Shown: piece after piece, positions 44,873 to 54,426 of the stretch
Numbering within the stretch: position 1 is the stretch's first letter
How the letters are laid out: every line of letters starts with the position of its first letter
Assembly (NCBI RefSeq): GCF_001279725.1
Contig: NZ_LGDE01000293.1
Coordinates: forward strand, 1 to 62,651
DNA from: Streptomyces sp. WM4235
GTDB lineage: Bacteria > Actinomycetota > Actinomycetes > Streptomycetales > Streptomycetaceae
Length of the DNA stretch: 62,651 nucleotides
Direction: 5' to 3'
Made by a program: the position numbers and the translations under genes
Notes under the pieces: generated by a model
What the model was told of the DNA's origin: nothing
Databases searched by the model: none
The model's input: the letters and a program-made list of their open reading frames with translations, nothing else

Positions 44873-45150
44873 GTCTTCTCTCCTTCAACATCCTGTCGAG
44901 TCGACTTCCAGGGTCGGTCGAGGCGGTGGACCGCCGGTCGAGAGGCCTTGGACGGGTACTACAGGCACCCCCACAGCCTGGGCGAACGTCGTGCCGGAGC
45001 GGGCGGTGGGCCGTGGGTTACCGCGCCGTGAGACGGCGTGGCGAGACTTCGATCCGTTTCTCGCCACTCCCCACCGAACTCCCCACCGAGCCCTGAGCGG
45101 TCGCCTTTCCGCTCTCCTCTCCCCCGCTCCCGCCCTTGGAGGCGCGCCCC

Positions 45151-46605
45151 ATGTCCAGCACGGAAACGGAACCCCGGCAACTGTCCCGGGGCCAGATCGT
45201 CGGTCTGGCCGTCGCCAGCATGATTCCCGCGGTGGGTCTCGCCGCGGTGCCCGCCCTGATGTTCGTCTCGGCCGGGAACGGCAGTTGGCTGTCCGCCCTG
45301 CTGTCGGCCGCGGTGACCACGTTCGTCGGCCTGTCGGTCGTCACCTTCGCGCGCCGGCACGTCGCCAACGGCTCGCTGTACTCCTACCTTTCGCTGGTCT
45401 TCGGCCCGTGGGCCCGGCTGGTGGCGGCCGCCTCGCTGCTGCTCGGCTACGCGGCGATGATCGCGGGCATCACGATGGTGATCGGGGTGTACGTCGGCAG
45501 CTTCCTGCTGTCCCGGGGGTTCGCGGCCGGCCTGGAGGTGCCGGCGCAGCTCGCGGTGTACGCGGTGGCGCTGCTGATCGCGGTGTTGTTCGCGCGGCGC
45601 GGCGTCGACCTGTCGGTGAAGGCGGCGGTGGTGTTGATGGCCGTGGCGATCCCGGTGGTCGGTGTGGTCGTGGTGGCCGGCGCGGCCACGACCGGGCTGC
45701 ACCTCGCGGAGCAGTTGTCCTTCGAGGGCAGGTTCTCCTTCAGCGGGGTCTTCCAGGGCATGGCGGCCGGGGCGACGTTCCTGATGGGCTTCGAGAGCTG
45801 CGCCGCGCTGGCGCGGGAGACGAAGGATCCCAAGCGGGACGTACCGTTCGCGGTGTTGGGCATTCCGGTGCTGCTCGGGGTCGTGTACCTGGTGGCGACG
45901 GTGCTCCAGGTGCCGGGGCTGTTCGCGGCGGCGGACGACCTGGCGGCGGGCATGTCGCCCGCGGCGGCGTTGGCGTTGAACGCGGGGCTGGGCGAGACCT
46001 TCGCGAGCGCCACCGACCTGGTGCTGGCGGTGGCGACGTTCGCGGGTCTCATCGGGTTCGTGAACTTCGGGTCGCGGTTCGTGGCGACGCTCTCGGACGA
46101 CGGTCTGTTGCCGCGCCGGGTGGGCCGCGCGCACCCCGAGCACGGGTCGCCGACCGTCGCCGTGACCGTCCTGGCGGTGATCGGTTTCGCGGTGCTCGCG
46201 GTCGCCTTGCTCGCCTATCCGGAGTCGTTGCTGTCGGTGTACTCGGCGTTGGCCACGCTGATCGTCTACCTGTGGGTGTTCCCGTACGTGCTGATCTGCG
46301 CGGCCCACGTGGTGCTGCTGGTGCGCGAGCGGGCGGTGAGGCCGTTGTCGTACCTGACGGCGGTGCTCGGGGCGACGGCGATGGGCTGGGTGTACCTCAA
46401 CGGGTGGGTCAACCCGCCCGCCTCGCCGGTGGACGCCATGTCGTACGTGGCGCTGGTGCTGATCGGGGTGACCGTGCCGGCCCTGGCGTGGGCGCGGCGC
46501 GGTGCGCTGCGGTCCGCGCGCGAGTCGTCCGGGGCGCGGGAGGTCCCGGAGGCCCGCGTCGAGGCGCCGCCGGCGGAGCGCCTGTCGGACTCGGCGCGCG
46601 CCTGA
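45151..46605 (+). CDS. APC-superfamily amino acid permease
   Basis: A 484-aa transporter with about 12 membrane helices. Start at ATG 45151 with GGAGG 9 nt upstream. Characteristic points: GLAVASMIPAVGLAAVPALMF in helix 1, the helix-6 region TFLMGFESCAALARETKDPKRDVP (glutamate and positive loop), and FVNFGSRFVATLSDDGLLP. It imports or exchanges amino acids or amines. Followed by a strong bidirectional terminator. Confidence 0.85.
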   Translation: MSSTETEPRQLSRGQIVGLAVASMIPAVGLAAVPALMFVSAGNGSWLSALLSAAVTTFVGLSVVTFARRHVANGSLYSYLSLVFGPWARLVAAASLLLGYAAMIAGITMVIGVYVGSFLLSRGFAAGLEVPAQLAVYAVALLIAVLFARRGVDLSVKAAVVLMAVAIPVVGVVVVAGAATTGLHLAEQLSFEGRFSFSGVFQGMAAGATFLMGFESCAALARETKDPKRDVPFAVLGIPVLLGVVYLVATVLQVPGLFAAADDLAAGMSPAAALALNAGLGETFASATDLVLAVATFAGLIGFVNFGSRFVATLSDDGLLPRRVGRAHPEHGSPTVAVTVLAVIGFAVLAVALLAYPESLLSVYSALATLIVYLWVFPYVLICAAHVVLLVRERAVRPLSYLTAVLGATAMGWVYLNGWVNPPASPVDAMSYVALVLIGVTVPALAWARRGALRSARESSGAREVPEARVEAPPAERLSDSARA

Positions 46606-46647
46606 CCGCGGGGTACGGCCCGTGTCGTCCAGGCTGCCGGCCGGACA

Positions 46648-46693
46648 GGCCCGAGGCCCCGTCCCACCGTGTGGTGGGGCGGGGCCTCGGGCC
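46648..46693. terminator. Strong bidirectional terminator (21-bp stem)
   Basis: Left arm 46648-46668 (GGCCCGAGGCCCC...) and right arm 46673-46693 pair over 21 bp with one G-U-type mismatch around a GTGT loop. It lies between the converging permease and carboxylase-epsilon genes. Confidence 0.85.
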
Positions 46694-46717
46694 GTGCGGG
46701 GGTCGATCATTCGCCGC

Positions 46718-46993
46718 TCAGGCCGTGTTGGCCCAGGTGGGCTGGGCGCCCGCGGCCCAGGACGTGGCCGCGCGGCGGCGGGCCGCGGAGGGCGTCCAGC
46801 GGGCCGCGGCCTGCTCCTGCTCCTCCTCGGCCAGCCGGATCGCCTCGGCCGCCCGGGCCCGCATGACCGCCGCCAGGGCCACCGCGAGCGCGGCGACCTC
46901 CTCGGCGGCCGGTGAGCCGCTGGTGATGCGCCAGGCCTGGGCGGAGAGGAACTCCGACGTGTCCGGCTCGGTGGGGACCGCTCGTACCGCCAT
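46718..46993 (-). CDS. Acyl-CoA carboxylase epsilon subunit
   Basis: A 91-aa acidic/Ala-rich protein of the actinobacterial AccE/PccE type: WRITSGSPAAEEVAALAVALAAVMRAR, then a C-terminal WTPSAARRRAATSWAA motif. It stabilises the alpha-beta carboxylase complex. It follows the carboxyltransferase gene by 13 nt, as is usual. The biotin-carrying alpha subunit must be supplied from elsewhere. Confidence 0.88.
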   Translation of the reverse strand: MAVRAVPTEPDTSEFLSAQAWRITSGSPAAEEVAALAVALAAVMRARAAEAIRLAEEEQEQAAARWTPSAARRRAATSWAAGAQPTWANTA

Positions 46994-47006
46994 CGGGTCT
47001 CTCCCT

Positions 47007-48599
47007 CTACTGAGGCTGGTTGCCGTGCTTGCGGCTGGGCAGGGGGGCGTGCTTGCCGCGCAGTACCGCGAGGGCGCCGATCAGCGCGGCTCGGGTGTCG
47101 GCCGGGTCGATGACGTCGTCGACCAGGCCGCGCTCGGCGGCGTAGTACGGGTGCATCAGTTCCTCGCGGTACTCGTCGATGCGCGCCGAGCGGGTGGCCT
47201 CGGGGTCGTCGGAGGCGGCGATCTCGCGGCGGAACACCACGTTGGCCGCGCCTTCGGCGCCCATCACGGCTATCTCGTTGATCGGCCAGGCGAGCGCGAT
47301 GTCGGTGCCGATCGAGCGGGAGTCCATGACGATGTACGCGCCGCCGTAGGCCTTGCGCAGGACGAGCGAGATCCGCGGGACGGTCGCGTTGCAGTACGCG
47401 TACAGGAGCTTCGCGCCGTGTCGGATGACGCCGTTGTGCTCCTGGTCGACGCCGGGCAGGAAGCCGGGTACGTCGACCAGGCTGACCAGCGGGATGTTGA
47501 AGGCGTCGCAGAGTTGGACGAACCGGGCGGCCTTCTCCGACGACTGGATGTCGAGGACGCCGGCCATGTTCTGCGGCTGGTTGGCGACGATGCCGACGAC
47601 CTGACCGCCGAGGCGGGTCAGCGCGCAGATGATGTTCGGCGCCCAGCGCTCGTGGACCTCGAAGAACTCGCCGTGGTCGGCTATCTCCTCGATGACCTTG
47701 TGCATGTCGTACGCCCGGTTGGGGTCGGCCGGCACCAGGTCCAGCAGGGCCTCCGTGCGGCGGTCGGCCGGGTCGTCGGCGACTTCCGCCGGGGGCAGTT
47801 CCCGGTTGTTGGAGGGCAGGTAGGAGAGCAGGTGCCGGACGTCCTCCAGGCAGTGCTCCTCGTCGTCGTACGCGAAGTGCGCCACGCCCGAGACGGAGGA
47901 GTGCACGTCGGCGCCGCCCAGGGCGTCCTGGGTGATCTGCTCACCGGTGACCGCGGCGACCACGTCGGGGCCGGTGATGAACATCTGCGAGGTGCCGCGC
48001 ACCATGAAGACGAAGTCGGTGAGGGCCGGCGAGTACGCGGCGCCTCCCGCGCACGGGCCCATGATCACGCTGATCTGCGGGATCACGCCGGAGTTGCGGA
48101 CGTTGCGCTGGAAGATGCCGCCGTATCCGGCGAGGGCGGTGACGCCCTCCTGGATGCGGGCACCCGCCCCGTCGCACAGGCCGATGATGGGTGCACCGGC
48201 CTTCTCGGCGAGGTCCATCAGTTTGTGGATCTTCTGGGCGTGTGCCTCGCCGAGGGCGCCGCCGAAGATGCGGAAGTCGTGGGCGTACGCGAACACGGGG
48301 CGGCCGTTGACCTGGCCGTAGCCCGTGACCACGCCGTCGCTGTGCGGTTTCCTGTCCTCCAGGCCGAACCCGGTCGCACGGTGCCGCCGGAAGGCTTCCA
48401 CCTCGGTGAACGTGCCCTTGTCGAAGAGGAGTTCCAGGCGGTCGCGGACGGTCAGCTTGCCCTTCCTCCGCTGCGCCTCGGTCGCCTTCTCGCTGGGGCC
48501 GGCGATGACCGACTCGCGGAGTTCGGCGAGCTCCGCCACCCTCGACCCCATGGTCGCGGCCGGCGGAGGGCCGGTCGGCGCTTCCTCGACGATGCTCAT
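47007..48599 (-). CDS. Acyl-CoA (acetyl/propionyl-CoA) carboxylase beta subunit
   Basis: A 530-aa carboxyltransferase. Landmarks: KLTVRDRLELLFDKGTF, oxyanion loops GCAxxG-type MGPCAGGAAYSPALTDF and RKAYGGAYIVMDS, and the biotin-site GFLPGVDQEHNGVIRHGAKLLYA. An Asp at the specificity position appears in SPALTDF, as in propionyl-CoA-accepting enzymes, but both substrates are possible. It makes malonyl- or methylmalonyl-CoA, the PKS extender units. Start at 48599 gives the usual N-terminus; operon with epsilon. Confidence 0.92.
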   Translation of the reverse strand: MSIVEEAPTGPPPAATMGSRVAELAELRESVIAGPSEKATEAQRRKGKLTVRDRLELLFDKGTFTEVEAFRRHRATGFGLEDRKPHSDGVVTGYGQVNGRPVFAYAHDFRIFGGALGEAHAQKIHKLMDLAEKAGAPIIGLCDGAGARIQEGVTALAGYGGIFQRNVRNSGVIPQISVIMGPCAGGAAYSPALTDFVFMVRGTSQMFITGPDVVAAVTGEQITQDALGGADVHSSVSGVAHFAYDDEEHCLEDVRHLLSYLPSNNRELPPAEVADDPADRRTEALLDLVPADPNRAYDMHKVIEEIADHGEFFEVHERWAPNIICALTRLGGQVVGIVANQPQNMAGVLDIQSSEKAARFVQLCDAFNIPLVSLVDVPGFLPGVDQEHNGVIRHGAKLLYAYCNATVPRISLVLRKAYGGAYIVMDSRSIGTDIALAWPINEIAVMGAEGAANVVFRREIAASDDPEATRSARIDEYREELMHPYYAAERGLVDDVIDPADTRAALIGALAVLRGKHAPLPSRKHGNQPQ

Positions 48600-48690
48600 G
48601 CTTGATCCTTTCCAGATCCGAGAGGCGTCTCGTCGTCCTGACAAAACGTGGTAGACCCCTACAGACTGGCCAAGGCGACTACACAACCAC

Positions 48691-49560
48691 TCAAGCGCGC
48701 CAAGCGCCGGACTCGGCGGCCGCCGCGACGTAGTCGGCGAAGTCGCGCGGCTCCCGGCCCAGGGCGCGCCGCACCCCGTCGGAGACCTTCGCCTCGAAGC
48801 CCTGCTGGACCGGGTACAGGGCCGCGGCCCAGAGTGCGGCGTCGGCGGCCGGGACGCCCTGTGCGCCGAGCTCCGCGATGAAGTCCGGGGTGGAGAGCCG
48901 CGTGTACGTGGCCTTGCGGCCGGTCGCCGCCCCGATGAGGTCGAGCACCTCGGGCAGGGACACCGCGCGGGGGCCCGAGAGTTCGTACGTCTGACCGTTG
49001 TGGCCGTCCTCGGTCAGGGCGGCGACGGCCACGGCGGCGATGTCCTCGACGTCGATCCAGGTCGCGGCGCCGTCGCCGGCCGGGAGCCTCAACTCGCCCG
49101 ACAGGACACCCTCGTTGAAGAAGCCCTCGTCGAAGTTCTGGGCGAACCAGCCCGGGCGCAGCACCGTCCAGGCGAGGCCGGATTCGCGGACGGCCGCCTC
49201 GCCGGCGAGGAACGCGTCGCTGGTGGAGGGGTCCTCGCCGTAGTAGCCGGGGGTGTCGACACCGCGGGCGGAGAGCAGTACGAGGCGGCGGACGCCGGCG
49301 TCGGCGGCGCGCCTCGCGAGTTCACGGGTGCGCGGTTCGGTGTCGTTCTGGACGATGTACACGCCGGACACGCCGTCGAGGGCCGGGCCCCAGGTGGTCT
49401 CGTCGAGCCAGTCGAAGCGGGTTTCGCCCGAGCGCGAGGCCGACCTGACCGGGACTCCGCTTTCCGTGAGTCGGCGTACCACCCGACGGCCGGTCTTTCC
49501 GGTGCCGCCGATGACGAGTACGGGATCGGGTACGGGATTCTGAACCGAATTCTGTGTCAT
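48691..49560 (-). CDS. NmrA-like NAD(P)-binding reductase
   Basis: A 289-aa atypical short-chain dehydrogenase/NmrA protein. The dinucleotide motif is VIGGTGKTGRRV, then SARGVDTPGYYG and LRPGWFAQNF. The usual YxxxK catalytic pair is not evident, so it may be a redox sensor or a quinone/isoflavone-type reductase. Divergent from the SDR at 49704 with a 143-bp gap. Confidence 0.8.
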   Translation of the reverse strand: MTQNSVQNPVPDPVLVIGGTGKTGRRVVRRLTESGVPVRSASRSGETRFDWLDETTWGPALDGVSGVYIVQNDTEPRTRELARRAADAGVRRLVLLSARGVDTPGYYGEDPSTSDAFLAGEAAVRESGLAWTVLRPGWFAQNFDEGFFNEGVLSGELRLPAGDGAATWIDVEDIAAVAVAALTEDGHNGQTYELSGPRAVSLPEVLDLIGAATGRKATYTRLSTPDFIAELGAQGVPAADAALWAAALYPVQQGFEAKVSDGVRRALGREPRDFADYVAAAAESGAWRA

Positions 49561-49703
49561 GGGCCGATGGTAATTCGTGGATTCGTTTCCGACACCGGAC
49601 GATGACCCGCCGGTGAACGGCCGATGAGTGGGGCCGGGCAGCATCACACTTGCGACCTCATCTGCAGCGGCCGCGCCTGGACAAAAGAATTGGGAGTATC
49701 CGA

Positions 49704-50471
49704 ATGACTGCCCTCACGAACAAGACTGCTCTGGTCACCGGTGGCAGCCGGGGCATCGGCCGCGCCATCGCCCAGCGCCTGGGCAAGGAGGGTGCGCTCG
49801 TCGCGCTCACCTACTCGAGCGACGAGGCCGCCGCGAAGGAGACGGTGAACTCGATCGAGGCCGCGGGCGGCCGTGCCTTCGCCTTCCGCTCCGCCCTCGG
49901 TGTCGCCGGTGACGCCGACGCCCTGTGGGCCGCCTTCGACGAGCGGATCGGCGCGCACTCCGACACCGCGGGCCTGGACATCCTGGTGAACAACGCGGGG
50001 ATCGCGGGTCCGGGTCTGATCCACGAGGTGTCCGAGGCCGACTACGACAAGGTCTTCGCGATCAACGCCAAGGCCCCCTTCTTCATCATCCAGAAGGGCC
50101 TGGACCGCCTGCGCGACGGCGGCCGCATCATCAACATCTCCTCCGGCGTCACCAAGGTCGCCTTCCCCGGCATGACCTCCTACGCCGCCAGCAAGGGCGC
50201 CATCGAGGTCCTCACCCTCACCCTCGCCCAGACCCTCGGCTCCCGCCAGATCACCGTCAACGCCGTCTCCCCCGGCACCATCGAGACGGACATCCACCCG
50301 TGGATGGCCATCCCGGAGGCCAAGGCCCAGGCCGCCGCCTTCTCCGTCTTCAACCGCGTGGGACAGCCGGGCGACGTCGCCGACGTCGTCTCCTTCCTCG
50401 CCTCCGACGACGCCCGCTGGGTCACCGGCCAGAACATCGACGTCAGCGGCGGATCCGGCCTCGGCATCTGA
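49704..50471 (+). CDS. SDR-family oxidoreductase (FabG-like)
   Basis: A 255-aa classical SDR. Cofactor motif TGGSRGIGRAIA, NNAG motif LVNNAGIAG, catalytic Ser in INISSG, and YAASKGA with Tyr and Lys. C-terminal WVTGQNIDVSGGSGLGI is typical. The Arg after TGGSR and Ser near strand 2 suggest NADPH preference. ATG 49704 follows GGGAG. Its terminator is at 50484-50513. Substrate unknown. Confidence 0.88.
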   Translation: MTALTNKTALVTGGSRGIGRAIAQRLGKEGALVALTYSSDEAAAKETVNSIEAAGGRAFAFRSALGVAGDADALWAAFDERIGAHSDTAGLDILVNNAGIAGPGLIHEVSEADYDKVFAINAKAPFFIIQKGLDRLRDGGRIINISSGVTKVAFPGMTSYAASKGAIEVLTLTLAQTLGSRQITVNAVSPGTIETDIHPWMAIPEAKAQAAAFSVFNRVGQPGDVADVVSFLASDDARWVTGQNIDVSGGSGLGI

Positions 50472-50483
50472 TCCACCCCACAC

Positions 50484-50513
50484 ACCCGACGTCACGGCTC
50501 GGACGTCGGGTTT
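50484..50513 (+). terminator. Terminator after the SDR gene
   Basis: Arms CCCGACGTC (50485-50493) and GACGTCGGG (50502-50510) around an 8-nt loop, followed by TTT. 13 nt after the stop. Confidence 0.75.
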
Positions 50514-50671
50514 CGGTCCCCACGCCGATCGGCCTTCCGTCCGCACACGGAAGACCCGGACGCCGCCGCCTCCACCGCACAGGGGGGCGGCGGCGTCCGT
50601 CGTGCGCCGGTTCCGCCGGCGCGCGGGCGGTCACGCGGTCGCGGTCACGCGGTCACGGTCACGCGTCGAAG

Positions 50672-50708
50672 GCCCCCGGCCCGAGGGGTTGTCCCTCGGG
50701 CCGGGGGC
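50672..50708. terminator. Terminator after the exported flavoprotein gene
   Basis: Perfect 16-bp arms 50672-50687 and 50693-50708 (GCCCCCGGCCCGAGGG and complement) with a GTTGT loop, 46 nt past the leftward stop. Just outside it lie short iterations of CGGTCACG (50630-50665) and a duplicated TGGATCAGGGCAGTC. Confidence 0.8.
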
Positions 50709-50753
50709 CCGGTCGGTGCGCCGGCCCCTGGATCAGGGCAGTCGGCCCGTGGA

Positions 50754-52391
50754 TCAGGGCAGTCTGATCGACAGGGTGTGGCGGAACACGTTCCGCGGGT
50801 CCCACTGGTTCTTCGCCGCCTGCAGGCGGCAGTAGCCGTCCTTGAAGTACAGGTGGTGCCAGGCGATCCCCGAGGTGTTCAGGGTCGAGTCGGCCAGGTC
50901 GGCGTCGGCGTAGTTGATGAACGCGCCGTCGTTGACCACGCCCGGGCGGGGGACGCCGCCGGTCGCGGCGTGGACGTCGCGGTAGAACTCCCGGATCCAG
51001 GCGAGGTTCGCGGCGTCCTCGGCCGGGGTGGCCCAGAGGTTGACGAACAGCATCTTGATGATCGAGTCGCGCTGTGCGGTGGCGGTCGCCGAGGTGGCCG
51101 GCACGTTGGCGGCGGCGCCGTAGCCGGCGATCTCCACGAGGGCCGCGGAGTTGGTGTAGTCGTTGCGCGTGAGGTGCTTGTAGAACGCCTTGATCTGCGC
51201 GGCCGGCATGGTCTTGCGCAGGTAGGAGGACTTGGCCTTGAAGCGGCCCTTGCCCTCGAAGCCGGAGCCGCCGAGACCCGGCCAGTGCAGGACGTTGTAC
51301 AGCCAGTCGACCCGCCGGCGGGTGTCCACCCGGTACGTCAGGCCCGTGCCGGCGACGATGGCGGCGAGGTAGTCGTCGAGGAGCTGGTCGGCGTTGGGCA
51401 GGGCCGAGTCGATCTGCGAGCTCATCAGGAACTCGCCGGCCAGCTTGTGCCGCGGCTTGATCGCGCTGAAGAGCTTGGCGTACGGGGAGGTGGCCGAGGA
51501 ATTGTCCTCGTGCCACTTCGTGAAGTTGTGCAGCAGCCGGGTGAACGCGGCCTCGGTCATGCCGGTCCAGGAGAAGGCGACCTCGGAGATGATCAGCTCG
51601 CGCGGGGCCTTGGGCAGGAACAGGGCCGGGTCGGTGGAGGTGGTGTTGGGGCTGCGGAACCAGTAGCGGGTGACGATGCCGTAGTTGCCGCCGCCCGCGC
51701 CGGTGTGCGCCCACCACAGTTCGCGGTTCGGGTCGTTCGCGTCGCGGGTGGCGACGACCTTGCGGGCGACGCCCGCGCTGTCCACGTGCACGACCTCGAC
51801 GGCGTACAGGTGGTCGACGGTGACTCCGTGGGAGCGGGCCAGCGGACCGTACCCGCCGCCCGGTATGTGACCGCCGACGGAGACCGTCGGGCAGGTGCCA
51901 CCGGGGATGGTGACGCCCCAGGTGTTGTACAGGGTCTCGTACACGCTGCCGAGCTGGGCGCCGGCCTCGACCGCGACGGCGCGACGGCTCGCGTCGTGGG
52001 CCACGCCGGTCATCGCCGAGATGTCGATGAGGACGCGGATGTTGGCGTTGCTCGTGAAATCCTCGTAGCAGTGGCCGCCGCTGCGGACGGCGAACCGGAC
52101 CCCGCGGTCGAGGGTCTCCTGCACCGCCTGGACCACCTGGTCCGCCGTGCTCGCGACCAGCACGTAGTCGGGGGTGCCGACCCAGCGGCCGTTGGCCCCC
52201 GCGACCAGGCTCGCGTAGCGCGGGTCGGACGGCGCCACCGTGACCAGGGAGGTCGTGGCGATGCCGGCGGCGGCCGTCGGCTCGGCGGCGAACGCCTCGC
52301 CCGCCCAGCCACCCAGTGCGGGCAGAGCCAGGGCCGCGCCGCCGGCGGCCGCGGTGTGTCTCATGAACACCCGGCGGGAAACTCCGGTCAT
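50754..52391 (-). CDS. Tat-exported bicovalent FAD oxidase (BBE family)
   Basis: A 545-aa vanillyl-alcohol-oxidase-type flavoprotein. The N-terminus carries a twin-Arg signal (SRRVFMRH followed by a hydrophobic run ending AEAFA), so it is exported folded. FAD is probably attached twice, through His in RSGGHCYEDF and Cys in GGTCPTVSVGGH. The C-terminal BBE motif is NYADADLAD ... WDPRNVFRH. The family oxidises sugars, aryl alcohols or late-stage antibiotic intermediates. Start at 52391 has GGAGG 9 nt upstream. Whether it belongs to the adjacent polyketide cluster is open. Confidence 0.9.
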   Translation of the reverse strand: MTGVSRRVFMRHTAAAGGAALALPALGGWAGEAFAAEPTAAAGIATTSLVTVAPSDPRYASLVAGANGRWVGTPDYVLVASTADQVVQAVQETLDRGVRFAVRSGGHCYEDFTSNANIRVLIDISAMTGVAHDASRRAVAVEAGAQLGSVYETLYNTWGVTIPGGTCPTVSVGGHIPGGGYGPLARSHGVTVDHLYAVEVVHVDSAGVARKVVATRDANDPNRELWWAHTGAGGGNYGIVTRYWFRSPNTTSTDPALFLPKAPRELIISEVAFSWTGMTEAAFTRLLHNFTKWHEDNSSATSPYAKLFSAIKPRHKLAGEFLMSSQIDSALPNADQLLDDYLAAIVAGTGLTYRVDTRRRVDWLYNVLHWPGLGGSGFEGKGRFKAKSSYLRKTMPAAQIKAFYKHLTRNDYTNSAALVEIAGYGAAANVPATSATATAQRDSIIKMLFVNLWATPAEDAANLAWIREFYRDVHAATGGVPRPGVVNDGAFINYADADLADSTLNTSGIAWHHLYFKDGYCRLQAAKNQWDPRNVFRHTLSIRLP

Positions 52392-52626
52392 TAGCGTGTA
52401 CCTCCACGAAGAAATGGTTCTGGAGTCACGGAACTCGACATCACGCCGCACACCGGGTGGAGGCGGGGTGGAGCCAATGGCCGTCAATCCCTTTGAAACG
52501 CAGATTATCGGCCAGATTCCATCGTGAAGTAATCCGTGACCAATTCCGCTTGTGGAGGTCCGAATCAATTGGTAAGGGCATCGAAAATGCGGGAATCCCG
52601 CGCCCCGGATCCGGGGTCGGACGGCT

Positions 52627-54426
52627 TCAGACCGCCCAGACCCCGGTGGGGGCCGGCCCGCGTTCGCGCAGGACCCCGAGCGACCCGCCGAGCGGGACCT
52701 CCAGCGCCTCGCGGGTGGCCTCGCAGAGCTGGATCTCGCCGGCCGGCGAGAGTTCCAACAGGCACTGGCAGGTGTCCAGCAGCGCGCCGTTGACGGAAGG
52801 CGCGGCGGAGGGGTCGTCGGGACGGTAGCGGACCAGCGCGTTGCCGGTCGCGACGGCGGCGTGCAGGGTCAACCCGTACCAGGGCGAGGGGTTCGGGGCG
52901 CCGTCGGTGGCCGGATCGGTGAGCCGGTCGCGGATGGCCGCTGCCGCGCGGACCGCCCGCAGGGCGCTGTCCTCGTCGCCGTCCGCACGGAAGAGGCCGA
53001 GGGAGACGGCGCCGATCGAGGTGACGGCGTCGCCGCCGAACCGCTCGATGCGGCGGCGGGCGATGGCGTTGACGCTCTCGAACATCTCGTCCATGAACTC
53101 GGGCGCGCCGCCGGGTCGTTCCGCGGTGATCCGGGTCTGCACGAGAAGCACGCTGATGCGGCGGCGCTCGGTCACCACGGCCCGGGACAGGGGCTGGGGG
53201 GCGGGCTGCGACCGTCTGACCGACCCGGCGCGGGGCGAACCCGGGCGCTCGGCCAGCAGCAAGCCGCGGGGGTGGGTGGGCACGGCGGCCAGCATCCGCC
53301 GCCGGTCCTCGCGACGGTCCTCGCGCGGGTCCGCGTACCGCTGCTCGTAGCGCTCCTCGTACAACTCCTCGCGCGGGTCGTCACGGTGGTCGACGCGCGG
53401 GTCGTCCCGACGGTCCTCGCGCAGGTCGTCGTCACGGTGGTCGACGCGGCGGTCCTCGCGCAGGTCGTCGTCGCGGTCGTCGCGGCGGTCCTCACGGTGG
53501 TCCCGGTCCTCGTGCCGCTGCTCGCGGCGCTCCTCCCCGGGACCCGCCGCCCGCCGGGCGGCCGGGCGGGTATCCCGGACGTCCTCGCGCCGGCGCACCT
53601 GTCCCCCGGGGACCCCGACCGGGGCCGATCCGCCGAGGACCACCGCCGCGGGGGCGAGGTTCAACGTCGGGTCGTGGGCCAGGATCGCCTGCTGGAGGCG
53701 GCGCAGCTCGTGGCCCGGTTCGAGGCCGAGGTCCTCCACGAGCGTGACCCGGATGCGGTTGTAGACGCCGAGTGCGTCGGCCTGCCGCCCGCAGCGGTAG
53801 AGCGCCAGCATCAGCTGCCCGGAGGCGCGTTCGCGCAGCGGCTCCGCCTCGACGGTGGTCTCCAGCTCGCCGAGGACGGCGTAGTGCTGGCCGCAGCGCA
53901 GCTTGGCCTCGAAGTAGTCCTCCAGGACGTCGAGGCGGGTGTTCTGCACGGCCGTGAGTTCCGGCCACATGGTGCCGGTCTCGACCAGGTCCGACAGGAC
54001 CGGGCCGCGCCACAACTCCAGCGCCTCGCAGAACCGGTTGGCGGCCTCGTGCGGGGAGCCGCCGGACAGCAGGGCGCGGCCCTGGCGCACGCGCCGGCGG
54101 AAGAGGTGGAGGTCCACGTGGTCGGGATCGACGCGGATCATGTAGCCGGGCGCCCGGGTGACGAGCTCGGCGGGCGCCCCGTCGAAGCCGGGGTCGCACT
54201 GGTTCAACATGCCGCGCAGTCCCCACACGGCGTTCTGAAGGATCTTCCGCGCCGTGACCGGAGCATTGTCGGTGCTCCAGAGCGCGGCGAGGAGTTGGCT
54301 GGTGGGAACGACCTGGTTGGCCTGCAACAGCAGGTATCCCAATGTGGCGCGCGGCTTGGTGCCACCGAGCGGTACCGGCTGGTCAGCGGACATCACTTCC
54401 AGCGGACCCAACATCCGAAAGCGCAT
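52627..54426 (-). CDS. SARP regulator with Asp/Arg-rich linker and cyclase-like C-domain
   Basis: A 599-aa regulator. Residues 1-95 form an OmpR-like winged helix (MRFRMLGPLEVMSADQPVPLGG), followed by the bacterial transcriptional activation domain (about 100-255). A linker of roughly 290-385 is an extreme run of Asp, Arg and Glu units. The C-terminal part (about 405-560) resembles class III nucleotidyl cyclases (RRISVLLVQTRITAER, then RRRIERFGGDAVTSIGAVSLGLF), but the first metal-binding Asp is replaced, so it is unlikely to be catalytic. PimR-type SARPs have a comparable C-domain (recalled). The likely role is activation of the polyketide cluster. Start at 54426 follows GGGGGAGAT. Confidence 0.87.
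   Translation of the reverse strand: MRFRMLGPLEVMSADQPVPLGGTKPRATLGYLLLQANQVVPTSQLLAALWSTDNAPVTARKILQNAVWGLRGMLNQCDPGFDGAPAELVTRAPGYMIRVDPDHVDLHLFRRRVRQGRALLSGGSPHEAANRFCEALELWRGPVLSDLVETGTMWPELTAVQNTRLDVLEDYFEAKLRCGQHYAVLGELETTVEAEPLRERASGQLMLALYRCGRQADALGVYNRIRVTLVEDLGLEPGHELRRLQQAILAHDPTLNLAPAAVVLGGSAPVGVPGGQVRRREDVRDTRPAARRAAGPGEERREQRHEDRDHREDRRDDRDDDLREDRRVDHRDDDLREDRRDDPRVDHRDDPREELYEERYEQRYADPREDRREDRRRMLAAVPTHPRGLLLAERPGSPRAGSVRRSQPAPQPLSRAVVTERRRISVLLVQTRITAERPGGAPEFMDEMFESVNAIARRRIERFGGDAVTSIGAVSLGLFRADGDEDSALRAVRAAAAIRDRLTDPATDGAPNPSPWYGLTLHAAVATGNALVRYRPDDPSAAPSVNGALLDTCQCLLELSPAGEIQLCEATREALEVPLGGSLGVLRERGPAPTGVWAV

Noticed and set aside
53330..53560. Repetitive GTCCTCGCG/GTCGTC stretch considered as a non-coding repeat
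   Set aside because: It stays in frame within the SARP gene and encodes the charged linker, so it was treated as part of that protein.
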